Notes under the pieces: generated by a model | Seen by the model: only the letters and a program-made list of their open reading frames with translations | The model's database searches: none | Told to the model about the DNA's origin: nothing | From: Clostridia bacterium | Lineage (GTDB): Bacteria > Bacillota > Clostridia > TANB77 > CAG-508 | Reading direction: 5' to 3' | Length of the DNA: 64,000 nt | Assembly (NCBI GenBank): GCA_022790975.1 | Contig: JAAVYF010000047.1 | Coordinates: forward strand, 1-64,000 | Made by a program: the position numbers and the translations under genes | Part shown: positions 49,932-59,549 of the stretch, piece by piece | Layout of the letters: each line of letters opens with the position of its first letter | Position numbering within the stretch: position 1 is the stretch's first letter

Positions 49932-50945
49932 TTATTTAATTGTTATTAATCTTTTTGCAATATAATAACCTTTATAATTTCCACTATTTATTTTATACCA
50001 ACCATCTTCTTCTCCAATAACTTCAACTTCATCTCCATCTTCTATAACATCAACGAATTCACCATCTGGTTTTTCTCTAATTACTGCTCTATCAACATTT
50101 ACATATCCTTTTTGTATTTTTGATTCACTTGTATTATTGTTTTCTGGGTTATTATCTGAAGTATTGCTTTCTGGTTTATTATCTGAAGTATTATTTTCTG
50201 GTTTATTGTTATCTGAAGATACTGTTGCTGATGTTGGTATTGTTCCTGTACTTTCTCCTAAAACTTCTACTTTTAAACACCATCCATTAATATTTCCATC
50301 TGTAACTTTTACCCAATTATTTAATTCATCTACAACTGTTACTTCTGTATTTTTAGCAATACTTGAAGTAATTCTTGAAGAAAAATTAGGTAAACTTCTA
50401 ACATTAGCTTCATTTTCAATTTTTACATTACTACCTAAACTAATATTAGATGTATTTTGATTATTTTCTGGATTATTACTTTGAGAATTTTCATTATTTT
50501 GATTATTCTCTGGATTGTTGTTTTGAGAATTTTCATTATTCTGATTATTCTCCGAATTGTTGCTTTGAGAATTTTCATTATTTTGATTATTCTCTGAATT
50601 ATTATTTTGTGTATTTTCTTCTGGTGTAGTATTATTTTCATTAGAAGAATTTGATGAAGTAGCATCATTTTTATAATCTGTATCTATGTAGCTAGTACTT
50701 ATATAACCTGTAACATCTTCAAATTCTATTTTATACCATCCATCTTCTTCTCCTATTACATTAACCTCTTCTCCTTTTGTTGCTAATGAGATAACTTCTG
50801 ATGAGCTAGATGCTTTCTCCCTTATTCTAACAGAATTTCCTGTAACTTTTCCAGTTACAGCTGAAACAGAATTACTTAAAAGTATTAATTCTAAAACTGT
50901 AACTCCTAAAATAGATACCATTTTTACTACATTTTGTGCCTTCAT
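49932..50945 (-). CDS. Secreted protein with three SH3-type domains
   Basis: The 337-residue protein has a signal peptide (to about residue 29) and three bacterial SH3 domains, at about 32-88, 170-230 and 275-335. Each has the pattern VRxxP/K...GxxVxVxxExxGWYKI. A low-complexity Asn/Gln/Glu/Ser linker lies between the first and second, made of about four 14-residue repeats, and a Pro-Glu-Asn-Asn linker lies before the third. It probably binds the cell wall. It is directly downstream of aspS. Confidence 0.85.
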   Translation of the reverse strand: MKAQNVVKMVSILGVTVLELILLSNSVSAVTGKVTGNSVRIREKASSSSEVISLATKGEEVNVIGEEDGWYKIEFEDVTGYISTSYIDTDYKNDATSSNSSNENNTTPEENTQNNNSENNQNNENSQSNNSENNQNNENSQNNNPENNQNNENSQSNNPENNQNTSNISLGSNVKIENEANVRSLPNFSSRITSSIAKNTEVTVVDELNNWVKVTDGNINGWCLKVEVLGESTGTIPTSATVSSDNNKPENNTSDNKPESNTSDNNPENNNTSESKIQKGYVNVDRAVIREKPDGEFVDVIEDGDEVEVIGEEDGWYKINSGNYKGYYIAKRLITIK

Positions 50946-50973
50946 TTCTATTCCTCCTATGTGTTTTTAAACT

Positions 50974-52725
50974 TTATTCTAAATCTAACTTAATGTGTAC
51001 TTCTTCTAATTGTTTATCAAAAACTTTAGATGGTGCATTCATCATAACATCTCTTGCCTTTTTATTTTTTGGAAATGCTATAACTTCTCTAATATTATCT
51101 TCTTGTTCAAGAAGCATAACAAGTCTATCAATTCCAGGTGCACATCCACTATGAGGTGGTGTTCCATAACTGAAAGCTTTATATAATGCTCCAAATTTTG
51201 CCTTTACGTCATCTTCATTATACCCTGCTATTTCAAATGCCTTAATCATAATTTCTTGGTCATGATTTCTAACAGCTCCTGAAGCAACCTCATATCCATT
51301 ACATACTAAATCAAATTGATAAGCATATATATCAAGTGGATTCTTATTCATTAAAGCATCCATTCCTCCTTGTGGCATTGAAAATGGATTATGATTAAAA
51401 TCAATAGTTCCTTCATCAGATAATTCATACATTGGAAAATCTACAATCCAACAAAATCTATAAATATCTTTTTCTAGTAAATCTAATTCTTGACCTAATT
51501 TATTTCTTACTCCACCTGCTATTTTTTGAGCTTTTTCAAGTTCATCTGCCACAAAAAACATTGCATCATTAGCTTTGATTTCAAGTTTTTCATAAAGCTT
51601 ATTTTTTCTATCTTCATCTATAAATTTACTAATTCCACCTGTTAAATTCATTTGTTCATCTACTTTTACCCAGGCTAGTCCTTTAGCTTCAAGTTCTTCT
51701 ACTGCATAATTAGACATTGTATCAAAAAATTTTCTAGGTTTTTCCTCCATATTAGAAGTTACTATAACTTTAACTGTTTTTCCTTTAAAACTGTTGAATT
51801 CTGTACCTTCAAATATATCTGTTACATCTTGAATTACAAGTGGATTTCTTAAATCAGGTTTATCTGTTCCATATTTTTCCATTGCTTCTTTATATGGTAT
51901 TCTAATAAATGGACCTTTATCAAAATTCCAATCTGTATTTTTACTAAATACATTAGGAACAACTTGTTCAACTACTTTAAATATATCTTCTTGTGTACTA
52001 AAAGCCATTTCCATATCTAATTGATAAAATTCACCAGGACTTCTATCTGCTCTTGGGTCTTCATCTCTAAAACATGGTGCAATTTGATAATATTTTTCAA
52101 ATCCAGAAACCATAAGTAATTGTTTAAACTGTTGGGGTGCTTGTGGAAGTGCATAAAATTCGCCAGGATGTAATCTACTAGGAACTAAAAAATCTCTAGC
52201 TCCTTCTGGTGAGGAATTAGCTAAAATTGGAGTTTGTATTTCTGTAAAATCTAAAGCATCCATTTCTGTTCTAAAGTCTTTTAAAATTTTAGAACGTTTC
52301 TTTATATTATTATGAATCTTTTCATTTCTTAAATCTAAAAATCTATATTCTAATCTTAAATCTTCTCTAACATTTTGGTCTGGAACATTTATTTCAAATG
52401 GCAAAACATTTCTACATTTTCCTAAAATAGTTATAGATTTTGCAAGTACCTCTATTTCTCCTGTTGGTATTTTATCGTTTTTGCTACTTCTTTCAACAAC
52501 TTCTCCAGTAACAGTTAAAGTACATTCATTATTAATATTTTGACAAACATCAAACAATTCTTCATTAATTACAATTTGAGTTATTCCATTTTCATCTCTC
52601 AAATCAATAAATTGCATTTTTCCTAAATTTCTAATTTTTTGAACAAATCCCGCAAGTTTAACTTCATTACCTATATTTGAAATTCTAAGTTCTCCACAAT
52701 TATGTGTTCTATATTCATTTGCCAT
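50974..52725 (-). CDS. aspS: Aspartyl-tRNA synthetase
   Basis: The 583-residue class II synthetase has the N-terminal OB anticodon-binding domain, then motif 2 with [19 protein letters not shown] and motif 3 with GIDRLVMLL. The GAD insertion domain typical of bacterial AspRS is in the middle. Length is normal and no in-frame CGG occurs. Confidence 0.97.
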   Translation of the reverse strand: MANEYRTHNCGELRISNIGNEVKLAGFVQKIRNLGKMQFIDLRDENGITQIVINEELFDVCQNINNECTLTVTGEVVERSSKNDKIPTGEIEVLAKSITILGKCRNVLPFEINVPDQNVREDLRLEYRFLDLRNEKIHNNIKKRSKILKDFRTEMDALDFTEIQTPILANSSPEGARDFLVPSRLHPGEFYALPQAPQQFKQLLMVSGFEKYYQIAPCFRDEDPRADRSPGEFYQLDMEMAFSTQEDIFKVVEQVVPNVFSKNTDWNFDKGPFIRIPYKEAMEKYGTDKPDLRNPLVIQDVTDIFEGTEFNSFKGKTVKVIVTSNMEEKPRKFFDTMSNYAVEELEAKGLAWVKVDEQMNLTGGISKFIDEDRKNKLYEKLEIKANDAMFFVADELEKAQKIAGGVRNKLGQELDLLEKDIYRFCWIVDFPMYELSDEGTIDFNHNPFSMPQGGMDALMNKNPLDIYAYQFDLVCNGYEVASGAVRNHDQEIMIKAFEIAGYNEDDVKAKFGALYKAFSYGTPPHSGCAPGIDRLVMLLEQEDNIREVIAFPKNKKARDVMMNAPSKVFDKQLEEVHIKLDLE

Positions 52726-52910
52726 TTAAATCAATCCTCTTTTCAAATTAAACTTTTGTGCGATTATTATATATTATTTTTTTTTATTTTTCAACAGTTT
52801 CTTGGATTTTATTTAAATAAAGTAAATAGTTATAAAAAGTATAATAAAAAATTCAAAATTTATATGTAAGTAATAACATTTTTTAAAATTTAATAATAAA
52901 AAGAAAAAGC

Positions 52911-53985
52911 CTAAATTTTAGGCTCTCCATAGTCTTCACTATACATATTCTTTTTTTCTATATCTTTATTATATCCAAGTAAATTTCCTAAATCAAAAAC
53001 GATTTCATTTAAAGTTCCTTGCTCTTTAAAATAATCCATATTTTTGGCAATTTTTTTTAAAACATTTACATTATTTTTATGATTAATTCTAGGTTCAGCT
53101 TTTCTTAATTCATCTACTACCATACTAGCAGTTTTATCATTATCTTCTGGTCTTTCTGATGAATATACTAATGTATCTTCATTATAATCTCCAACAACTT
53201 TGCTTCTTCTATATACTTCAAATACATCTATTAATTTTTTTCCTTCTGAACTTAAAGTTTTATTACCATCTTCATCAATTGTATAATTTATACTTTCAAA
53301 ATATCTTAAATTTTTAGGAAAATTATCAAATGTTTCATCATGATAACTACGTGATGTGTATCTTGCAGTTCCTGGAATAAAATCAACAAAATTATTTTTT
53401 TGTGTATCAACAATCATAACATATCTTTCAATAACCGAAATAGCACTTTCTTTTTTGGGAACAGCAAGAGATACTAATTTTATTTTATAATTAGTATATG
53501 AGTTAGCTTTATATTTTCTAAATGTTTCTTCAACCCAATCTGTTTCTCTTAATGTTCCTGTAATTATTATATTAGTTCCTGGAAATTCACTAAGAAGTAC
53601 TTCTTGTATTGTCATATACATTTCATAAGAAAACTCATTTGTTTTAATTGCAAATGTTTTATCACTTAATTCATCAGTATCAGAAATAAATTCAGAAAAA
53701 TAATGTCTAAATATGTCCATATTAAGCTCAATATAATTTTTACTTTCATTTTCTTTGTTTAATTTATAAACTAAACTATCTTTTCCCGCTCCGAGTTGGT
53801 GCTGCAACAAAAATCAATTCAGCATTTTTAGGAATATTCTCAAAATCTTGATGCAACCCTTCTTTTCCATATATTTCAAATATTTGTTGTATAAGATTTG
53901 CAGAATCACTATTTAATGCCAAAAAATGCCCCTTTTCTCTTTCGGAATTTATTATCTCTTTTATTTTTTCTCTTAAATCAATCAT
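52911..53985 (-). CDS. Zeta-toxin-like kinase, read through one CGGN site
   Basis: From the ATG at 53985 the frame reads LIFVAAPT and then breaks at ACT-CGG-AGC (53793-53791). Skipping C gives AAPTGAGKDSLVYKLN, a zeta/PezT-type Walker A. An NIIITGTLRETDW region and a following conserved kinase core fit the zeta toxin family, which phosphorylates peptidoglycan precursors. Rejoined length is 1075 bp, 3n+1, 357 residues. The small gene upstream is the candidate antitoxin. The frameshift splits the catalytic P-loop, so without special decoding the toxin is dead. Confidence 0.75.
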
Positions 53986-54180
53986 CTATTCCTCTTTGTT
54001 TTTAATTATTTGTTTTATTATTTCTGTATTTCCTTTAAATATTTCTTTTTTTATTTTTAAATATTTTTCTAACTCATCTTTTGTTTTTGAATCTGGAGTA
54101 TTAGCCATTTTTATATTTAACCTTGCAATTTTTCTATTTAATAAATCTATTGCAACTGATAATTCAATATTATCATCCAT
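53986..54180 (-). CDS. Small helical protein, candidate antitoxin
   Basis: The 64-residue protein is charged and predicted helical (IDLLNRKIARLNIKMANTPDS). Its stop codon abuts the toxin start with no gap, an arrangement typical of an antitoxin translated with its toxin. It shows no clear similarity to epsilon or PezA that I can recognise, so the role rests on position. Confidence 0.55.
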   Translation of the reverse strand: MDDNIELSVAIDLLNRKIARLNIKMANTPDSKTKDELEKYLKIKKEIFKGNTEIIKQIIKNKEE

Positions 54181-54312
54181 TATACACCTCTTAAAATAAA
54201 AGCTTTTTACTTTCTATATGATAATAATAATAACATTAATTACAATGTATTTCAAGATAAAATTCTATAATAAAAATAGTATTTATAATTTTTAAATAAA
54301 ATATAACTATAC

Positions 54313-54867
54313 TTATATTTTACTTAATATCTTAAACTTATTTTCAATTCTAAAATAAAGTTCAAATTTACTTTCTTCTTTTAAATATAAATACCATAGA
54401 TATACTATTATTCCTAATAAAAATAAATTTTTTAGAAAAAGAATTAAAATACAATATGCAAAACTAAGTATTACTAAAAATATCTTACTTATTATAAGAG
54501 AAATTTTTATTGATTTTTTTATTGAAAACTTATAATTTAAAATACAAATTAATATATTTCCTCCATCTAATGGTATTATAGGAAGAAGATTAAACATTGC
54601 AAGTAATAAATTAGTAAAACAAATCTTATCATTAAAACTAAATGGCAATTTAACACTTATAATAGCTAATATAAAATTAAAAAAGGAACCAGAAGCTAAT
54701 ATAAATATTTTTTGAGATTTATTTAGATTAGAAAATCTTACTTCTCTGTTTGAAAATCCAAAAATTCCAAAGTTTACTCTACCAAACTTTATATGTAAAA
54801 TATTACAAGAAATAATATGTCCAAGTTCATGAATTATAATAGAGAGAAAAAAAATTAAATATATCAT
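54313..54867 (-). CDS. spoIVFB: SpoIVFB-like site-2 protease
   Basis: SpoIVFB is the intramembrane metalloprotease that activates pro-sigma-K during sporulation. The 184-residue protein has HELGH near residues 13-17 inside a membrane segment and a second conserved site NLLPIIPLDGGNIL (about 93-106), with the metal-binding Asp. It is shorter than Bacillus SpoIVFB. It lies 9 bp downstream of the SpoIVFA-like gene. Confidence 0.82.
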   Translation of the reverse strand: MIYLIFFLSIIIHELGHIISCNILHIKFGRVNFGIFGFSNREVRFSNLNKSQKIFILASGSFFNFILAIISVKLPFSFNDKICFTNLLLAMFNLLPIIPLDGGNILICILNYKFSIKKSIKISLIISKIFLVILSFAYCILILFLKNLFLLGIIVYLWYLYLKEESKFELYFRIENKFKILSKI

Positions 54868-54876
54868 AACTCCCTC

Positions 54877-55744
54877 CTAAATTTCTAAAATCATTTCTGG
54901 ATCAACTAATCTATCATCTAATCTTAATTCAAAATGTAAATGTGGACCTGTACTATTTCCGAGTACTTCCAACTTCTGCAATAGGCTGTCCTTGTGTAAT
55001 TTGATCTCCTTCTGAAACATATATTTTCGAACAATGTGCATATAAAACTGTAAAATTATCTGTACATATTTTTAAATGTTTACCATAATCACCTTTATTA
55101 GAAACTAATGTAACAGTTCCTGTTGTAGCAGAATTTATAACAGTCCCTTTAACAGCTGCAATATCTACTCCTGTATGATATGGAGTTACTACCAAATTTT
55201 CAGAATCTCTATTTCCAAATCCAGAAGTTTTTGTTCCTGATATTGGTAATATTACAGAATAATTCTCTTTTATAAAAATAGCATCTTGTTCTATTTGTGA
55301 AAGTTCTTTTGGAGGAGCTACTTCATTTTCTACTAAAGTTGCTCCTTGTACATTATTTGATTCACCTGGAACTGCTTCTTGAACAGAATCTTGCGTACTG
55401 TTTTCCACAGGTTGTTCTATATTCTGTGCATTATTTTCCTTAGTAATACTTTTTTCATTTTCTAACTTATTTGAATCAGGAGTAAGTATCTTTTCAATTT
55501 TCTCTTTTAAATTTATATTATATGAACTAACTTGCTTAATAAAATTTTCTGTAAATATATATTTACTATTTTGAACAGCCACTACAGTAATTATAATATT
55601 AAATAGAACTAATCCTTGAAATAAATATTTATATATACTTTTTGGTTTTCTATCTATTTCTACTGTATCATTTAAATTTCTACGTTTAGCATATATTTCT
55701 TCTGCTCTTCTAATCTTTTCCATTTCAGATATTGCTCTTTCCAT
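54877..55744 (-). CDS. SpoIVFA-like M23 protein, read through one CGGN site
   Basis: A cytoplasmic N-terminus rich in charged residues, one membrane segment (about 42-60), a linker, and a LytM/M23 domain. The first frame ends IAEVGSTRK. Skipping C of CGG (54961-54959) gives GSTGNSTGPHLHFELRLDD, the M23 block with HLHFE; the first ligand block is HTGVDIA. All expected zinc ligands are visible. Rejoined length is 868 bp, 3n+1, 288 residues. Its place before spoIVFB suggests SpoIVFA, which regulates that protease. A separate M23 endopeptidase is the alternative. Confidence 0.78.
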
Positions 55745-55930
55745 ATTCTAATTACCTCTTTTCTTTTTTTATAAATTTTATAATTCATATTTAAAATTTT
55801 GTTTAACATTAAATATTAAAAATATAAATAAAATTTTCTCTAAAACTTATATTTCTATAAATTTAAAAAAATATTAATTATAAAATATACTTTTCATTTA
55901 ATGTATATTCGAGGTAATATAAAATATTCT

Positions 55931-56242
55931 TTAAATTATTACAGCAATTACTAATGAAACAAAAAATGCAGTACAAATTAGTTGTAATTTCTTAATTTTT
56001 CTTTCTAATTTTTTCTTTTGTTTTATCAAATCATCTTGATTAATTTTATTAATATACTCTGAAACAACATGTTCTGCTTCTTTTAAAATTACTTCTTTAC
56101 TAGTATTCTTTTCTATAAAATTTTTTGTATGTTCCATTTTTTTTATTTTAACATGTGGCTTTAGTATAACAATAGCTTCATCAACAACATTTGAAGCCAT
56201 TCCTCTTAAAACAATCGTATTTTTTACTTTATTATTTTGCAT
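55931..56242 (-). CDS. Small tail-anchored protein of unknown function
   Basis: The 103-residue protein has a mixed N-terminal domain, a highly basic helical stretch (IKQKKKLERKIKKLQL), and a C-terminal hydrophobic segment of about 15 residues, so it may be tail-anchored. No family recognised. Confidence 0.55.
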   Translation of the reverse strand: MQNNKVKNTIVLRGMASNVVDEAIVILKPHVKIKKMEHTKNFIEKNTSKEVILKEAEHVVSEYINKINQDDLIKQKKKLERKIKKLQLICTAFFVSLVIAVII

Positions 56243-56317
56243 AGGATACCTCTTCTTTAATAAAATTTAACTTATGGGTAATATTTCCAAATTGCAAAAT
56301 AATTATTCAAATTTAAT

Positions 56318-56554
56318 TTAAATTTTAACTAAAATAATATCTTCACCTATACATGTAATGTTTTCCCATGGAATCGTTATATCATTACTACTAGTAAATA
56401 TACCAAATAATTTATTATTACTTCCTGGAACTATAATAGATGTTATTGTTCCAGTTTTTAAATCTGCTGTAACATCTTGTACAAATCCTAGTCTTTTTCC
56501 ATCATTTATATTTATAACTTCCTTATGTTTAAAATCTAACCCTTTATTATTAAT
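56318..56554 (-). CDS. ymxH: YlmC/YmxH-family PRC-barrel protein, AUU start inferred
   Basis: The frame encodes about 78 residues: FKHKEVININDGKRLGFVQD near the start and a later LFGIFTSSNDITIPWENITCIGEDIILVKI region match the YlmC/YmxH sporulation family (quoted in parts). No ATG, GTG or TTG lies between the upstream in-frame TAA and the conserved domain. An AGAGGTGG Shine-Dalgarno lies four bases before ATT at 56554-56552, which I take as the start. YmxH genes commonly neighbour sigG/sigE in Clostridia, as here. It is too short or oddly started to show in simple gene calls. Confidence 0.7.
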   Translation of the reverse strand: MNNKGLDFKHKEVININDGKRLGFVQDVTADLKTGTITSIIVPGSNNKLFGIFTSSNDITIPWENITCIGEDIILVKI

Positions 56555-56780
56555 TTAAACCACCTCTTTTTTATTACTCATTTTATTATATTCTTATATA
56601 TATTAAAAAGAACTCATTTAGTTATTACTCTAATTTTTTGATTTTTTATTTAGCTAATACATAAAGAAAATTTTTAAACTTGTTATTATATATTTTTTTA
56701 TAGTTTAAAAATTTTAAAGTATATCATTTCCCCTTTTTGGAAATAATTAAAGTAAATAATTTTCAAAGGAGTGTTAATTA

Positions 56781-57554
56781 ATGATTAATAAAGTAGAAAT
56801 TGCAAACATTAATACTTCAAAATTACCAAAATTAAATGCAGAAAAAAACAAAGAATTATTTATTAGAATGAAAAATGGAGATGAAGAAGCTCGTGAAGAA
56901 TTAATAACTGGAAATTTAAGATTAGTTTTAAGTATTATACAAAGATTTGGAGGTCGTGGAGAAAACCCAGATGATTTATTTCAAGTTGGAGTTGTTGGTT
57001 TAATTAAGGCTATAGATAATTTTGATATTACTTTAGATGTTCAAATGAGTACGTACTGCGTTCCAATGATTATTGGAGAAATTCGTAGATATTTAAGAGA
57101 TAATAATATTGTAAGAGTAAGTCGTTCTATAAGAGATTTAGCTTACAAAGTCTTACAATCCAAAGAAAAACTTACTAAAGAAACTGGTAAAGAACCAACT
57201 GTTGAAGAAATTGCAAAAGATCTTGGTGTAGAAAAAGAAGATATTGTAGTTAGTTTAGATGCAATTCAAGATCCTATCTCACTTCAAGAACCAGTTTATA
57301 ATGAAGGTAATGACAGCATTTACGTTATGGATCAAGTAAAAGATAAAAAAAATACAGATGAAAATTGGGCTGAAAACATAACAATTTCTGAAGCAATTGA
57401 ACATTTATCAAATAAAGAAAAATCTATAATTGATAAAAGATTTTTCAAAGGTAGAACTCAAATGGAAGTTGCTGCTGAAATTGGAATTTCTCAAGCACAA
57501 GTTTCAAGAATTGAAAAAAATGCTTTAATGCATATAAAAAGATTTTATAAATAA
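56781..57554 (+). CDS. sigG: Forespore sigma factor SigG
   Basis: RNA polymerase sigma-G controls late forespore genes. The 257-residue protein has region 2 with NLRLVLSIIQRFGGRGENPDDLFQVG, region 3, and region 4 with FFKGRTQMEVAAEIGISQAQVSRIEK, matching SigG. A GGAG site precedes the ATG. It is on the plus strand and converges on sigE. Confidence 0.96.
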   Translation: MINKVEIANINTSKLPKLNAEKNKELFIRMKNGDEEAREELITGNLRLVLSIIQRFGGRGENPDDLFQVGVVGLIKAIDNFDITLDVQMSTYCVPMIIGEIRRYLRDNNIVRVSRSIRDLAYKVLQSKEKLTKETGKEPTVEEIAKDLGVEKEDIVVSLDAIQDPISLQEPVYNEGNDSIYVMDQVKDKKNTDENWAENITISEAIEHLSNKEKSIIDKRFFKGRTQMEVAAEIGISQAQVSRIEKNALMHIKRFYK

Positions 57555-57633
57555 TAAAATATTGATATATATCAATTATAACTAATCAAACTATAATTAT
57601 CCCCCAACTGGGGTTTACTTTAATGTTAATATG

Positions 57634-57665
57634 AAAAGAATCCAGTTTTTAGGCTGGATTCTTTT
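57634..57665 (+). terminator. Terminator between sigG and sigE
   Basis: AAAAGAATCCAG pairs with CTGGATTCTTTT around an 8-base loop. It is useful for both convergent genes. Confidence 0.8.
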
Positions 57666-57727
57666 TATTAATTTTCATATACTTTCATTTTAATTTTTAT
57701 CACACCTTAAATTTTAATAAATATTTA

Positions 57728-58460
57728 CTATCCTGTTTTACTTAAAATATCTTTTTTCATTTTCTTCATAATTTTCTTTTCAAGTCTTGAAATATAGCTT
57801 TGAGATATTCCCATTATATCTGCTACTTCTTTTTGTGTTTTTTCTTTTCCTTGAAGTGAAGCTCCAAACCTTAATTCCATAATCTCTTTTTCTTTTTCTG
57901 TTAGTTTTTCTATTGCAGCTCTTAAAAGTTTTCTATCTACCTCATCTTCTATTCTTTTTGAAGTAACATCAATATCTGTTCCTAAAATATCTGATAATAA
58001 AAGTTCATTTCCATCCCCATCTTGATTTAATGGTTCATCAATTGAAACTTCTGTCTTTAATTTTGTTGTTTTTCTAAGTTGCATTAAAATTTCATTTTCT
58101 ATACATCTTGATGCATATGTTGCAAGTTTTATATTTTTAGCAACATCAAATGTATTAATTGCTTTCATTAATCCTATTGTTCCTACGGAAATTAAATCTT
58201 CTAAATCAACCCCTGTATTTTCAAACTTTTTAGCAATATAAACAACTAATCTTAAATTTCTTTCAACTAAAATTTGTTTTGCATTTTCATTTTTATCCAA
58301 ATCTTTTAATATCTTTTCTTCTTCTTTTGGATCTAATGGTGGTGGTAATGTTTGATTACCGGTTTATATAAAATACTGGAAATTTTTCTATTTTATCTCT
58401 TCCTAAATATTTTTTATAAATCTCCAATATCCTATTTTTAAGCAATTGTAATAAATTCAT
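57728..58460 (-). CDS. sigE: Mother-cell sigma factor SigE (pro-form), read through one CGGN site
   Basis: Sigma-E drives early mother-cell gene expression. The start is the ATG at 58460, inside the end of spoIIGA. The first frame ends FPVFYIN and the second begins [13 protein letters not shown]. At AAC-CGG-TAA (58361-58359), skipping C gives [12 protein letters not shown], matching the SigE Y-I-G-G-x-x-x-L-P-P-P-L block. Region 2 ([16 protein letters not shown]) and region 4 ([13 protein letters not shown]) are intact. Rejoined length is 733 bp, 3n+1, 243 residues. The N-terminal pro-segment is present, to be cleaved by SpoIIGA. Confidence 0.92.
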
Positions 58461-59348
58461 TTTTCTTCTCCTCCTTTAATATATTTAAACCAATTAAACT
58501 TGTATATAAATTAACTTTACTAAGTTTACCATCATAAATCCCTACTATAACATCATTTTTTAAATGAATTTCTTCATCATAAATTTTTATATAATCAGGT
58601 TTAAAACCTAATAAAATTCCATTTTCATTACCAAGTGATTTAAATGGAATTATATTAAATTTATAATCATATACATTATCGCAATTACTTGTTAACCATT
58701 TTCCATTTATAATATTTTTTAAATTCTTTAATATATCTTCACTAATCAATTCTTTTAAACTAGACTTTTCTACAATTATTACATCTAATCCTGAAATAGG
58801 TTCTTTTAATAAATTTCCGGGAATCCACCAATGCTTTTATTTTTATTTCTTTTCCTTTATATAAAATTTCTAAATCACATATTAAATCTTTAAATTTATC
58901 TTTAATTACTTTTGAAACAATTAAAATTAACACTAATCCAAATAATCCTCCCAATAACGCCATTTTTATTGGATATGTTCCGAATAAAATGTCCACTATC
59001 AAACATTATATTCTGGGGCTTTATAAAAAAAAGAAACATAAATGAAGCTCCCCCAAATGTAAATGATATTAAATAAAAAATTATGAGATTTTTAAAAAAA
59101 ATGATTATCTTATGATTTTCAAATGCAATTATAATCATTAAAAAAGAAATTACTAATTTAAATAAAAAATTACACAAAAAGTTCATTTCCAAAATGTAAT
59201 TCAAAATAGAAAATGCGCTTCCTAACATACTAGAAAATAAAATCTTTATCCAATGAATTTTTAATTTTCTCATAATAGTAGTCGCTAACAAAATAATATA
59301 ATTAAGTATTAAATTTTCAAAAAAAATTAAATCTACATATATAGTCAT
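58438..59348 (-). CDS. spoIIGA: SpoIIGA aspartic protease, read through two CGGN sites
   Basis: SpoIIGA is the membrane protease that processes pro-sigma-E. Five hydrophobic segments (from YVDLIFFENLILNYIIL) are followed by two breaks. At ATT-CGG-AAC (58982-58980) skipping C gives GHFIGTYPIKMALLGG. At GATTCC-CGG-AAA (58819-58817) skipping C gives ALVDSGNLLKEPISGLDV, the catalytic DSGN motif. Rejoined length is 911 bp, 3n+2, 302 residues. It overlaps sigE by 23 bp, the usual coupled pair. Confidence 0.9.
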
Positions 59349-59493
59349 TATTTCCTCACTAACATTATATATTTTTTGTTTGCATAATCATTATAACTCG
59401 TATACATTTAAAAAGATGTCATTTTCTAGTGCTGAAAAAAACAACACGTCTTCTATTTTTTCTAGTAGTAGACAAAATCTGAGATAAAAAAAT

Positions 59494-59529
59494 AAAAAAC
59501 GTTTTAGATTTTCTTCTAAAACGTTTTTT
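59494..59529 (-). terminator. Terminator of ftsZ
   Basis: A perfect 15-bp stem, AAAAAACGTTTTAGA with TCTAAAACGTTTTTT around a 6-base loop, lies about 20 bp after the ftsZ stop codon and before the spoIIGA start. Confidence 0.85.
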
Positions 59530-59549
59530 ATTTTTATGTATTTAATTTA

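Noticed and set aside
24182..59348. Widespread pseudogenisation of native genes
   Set aside because: The disrupted genes include essential or core functions (murD, sigE, a murJ-like gene, rluB). Each break is the same kind of event, one extra C before an in-phase GGN. True decay would give mixed stops and indels, as in the KilA-N gene.
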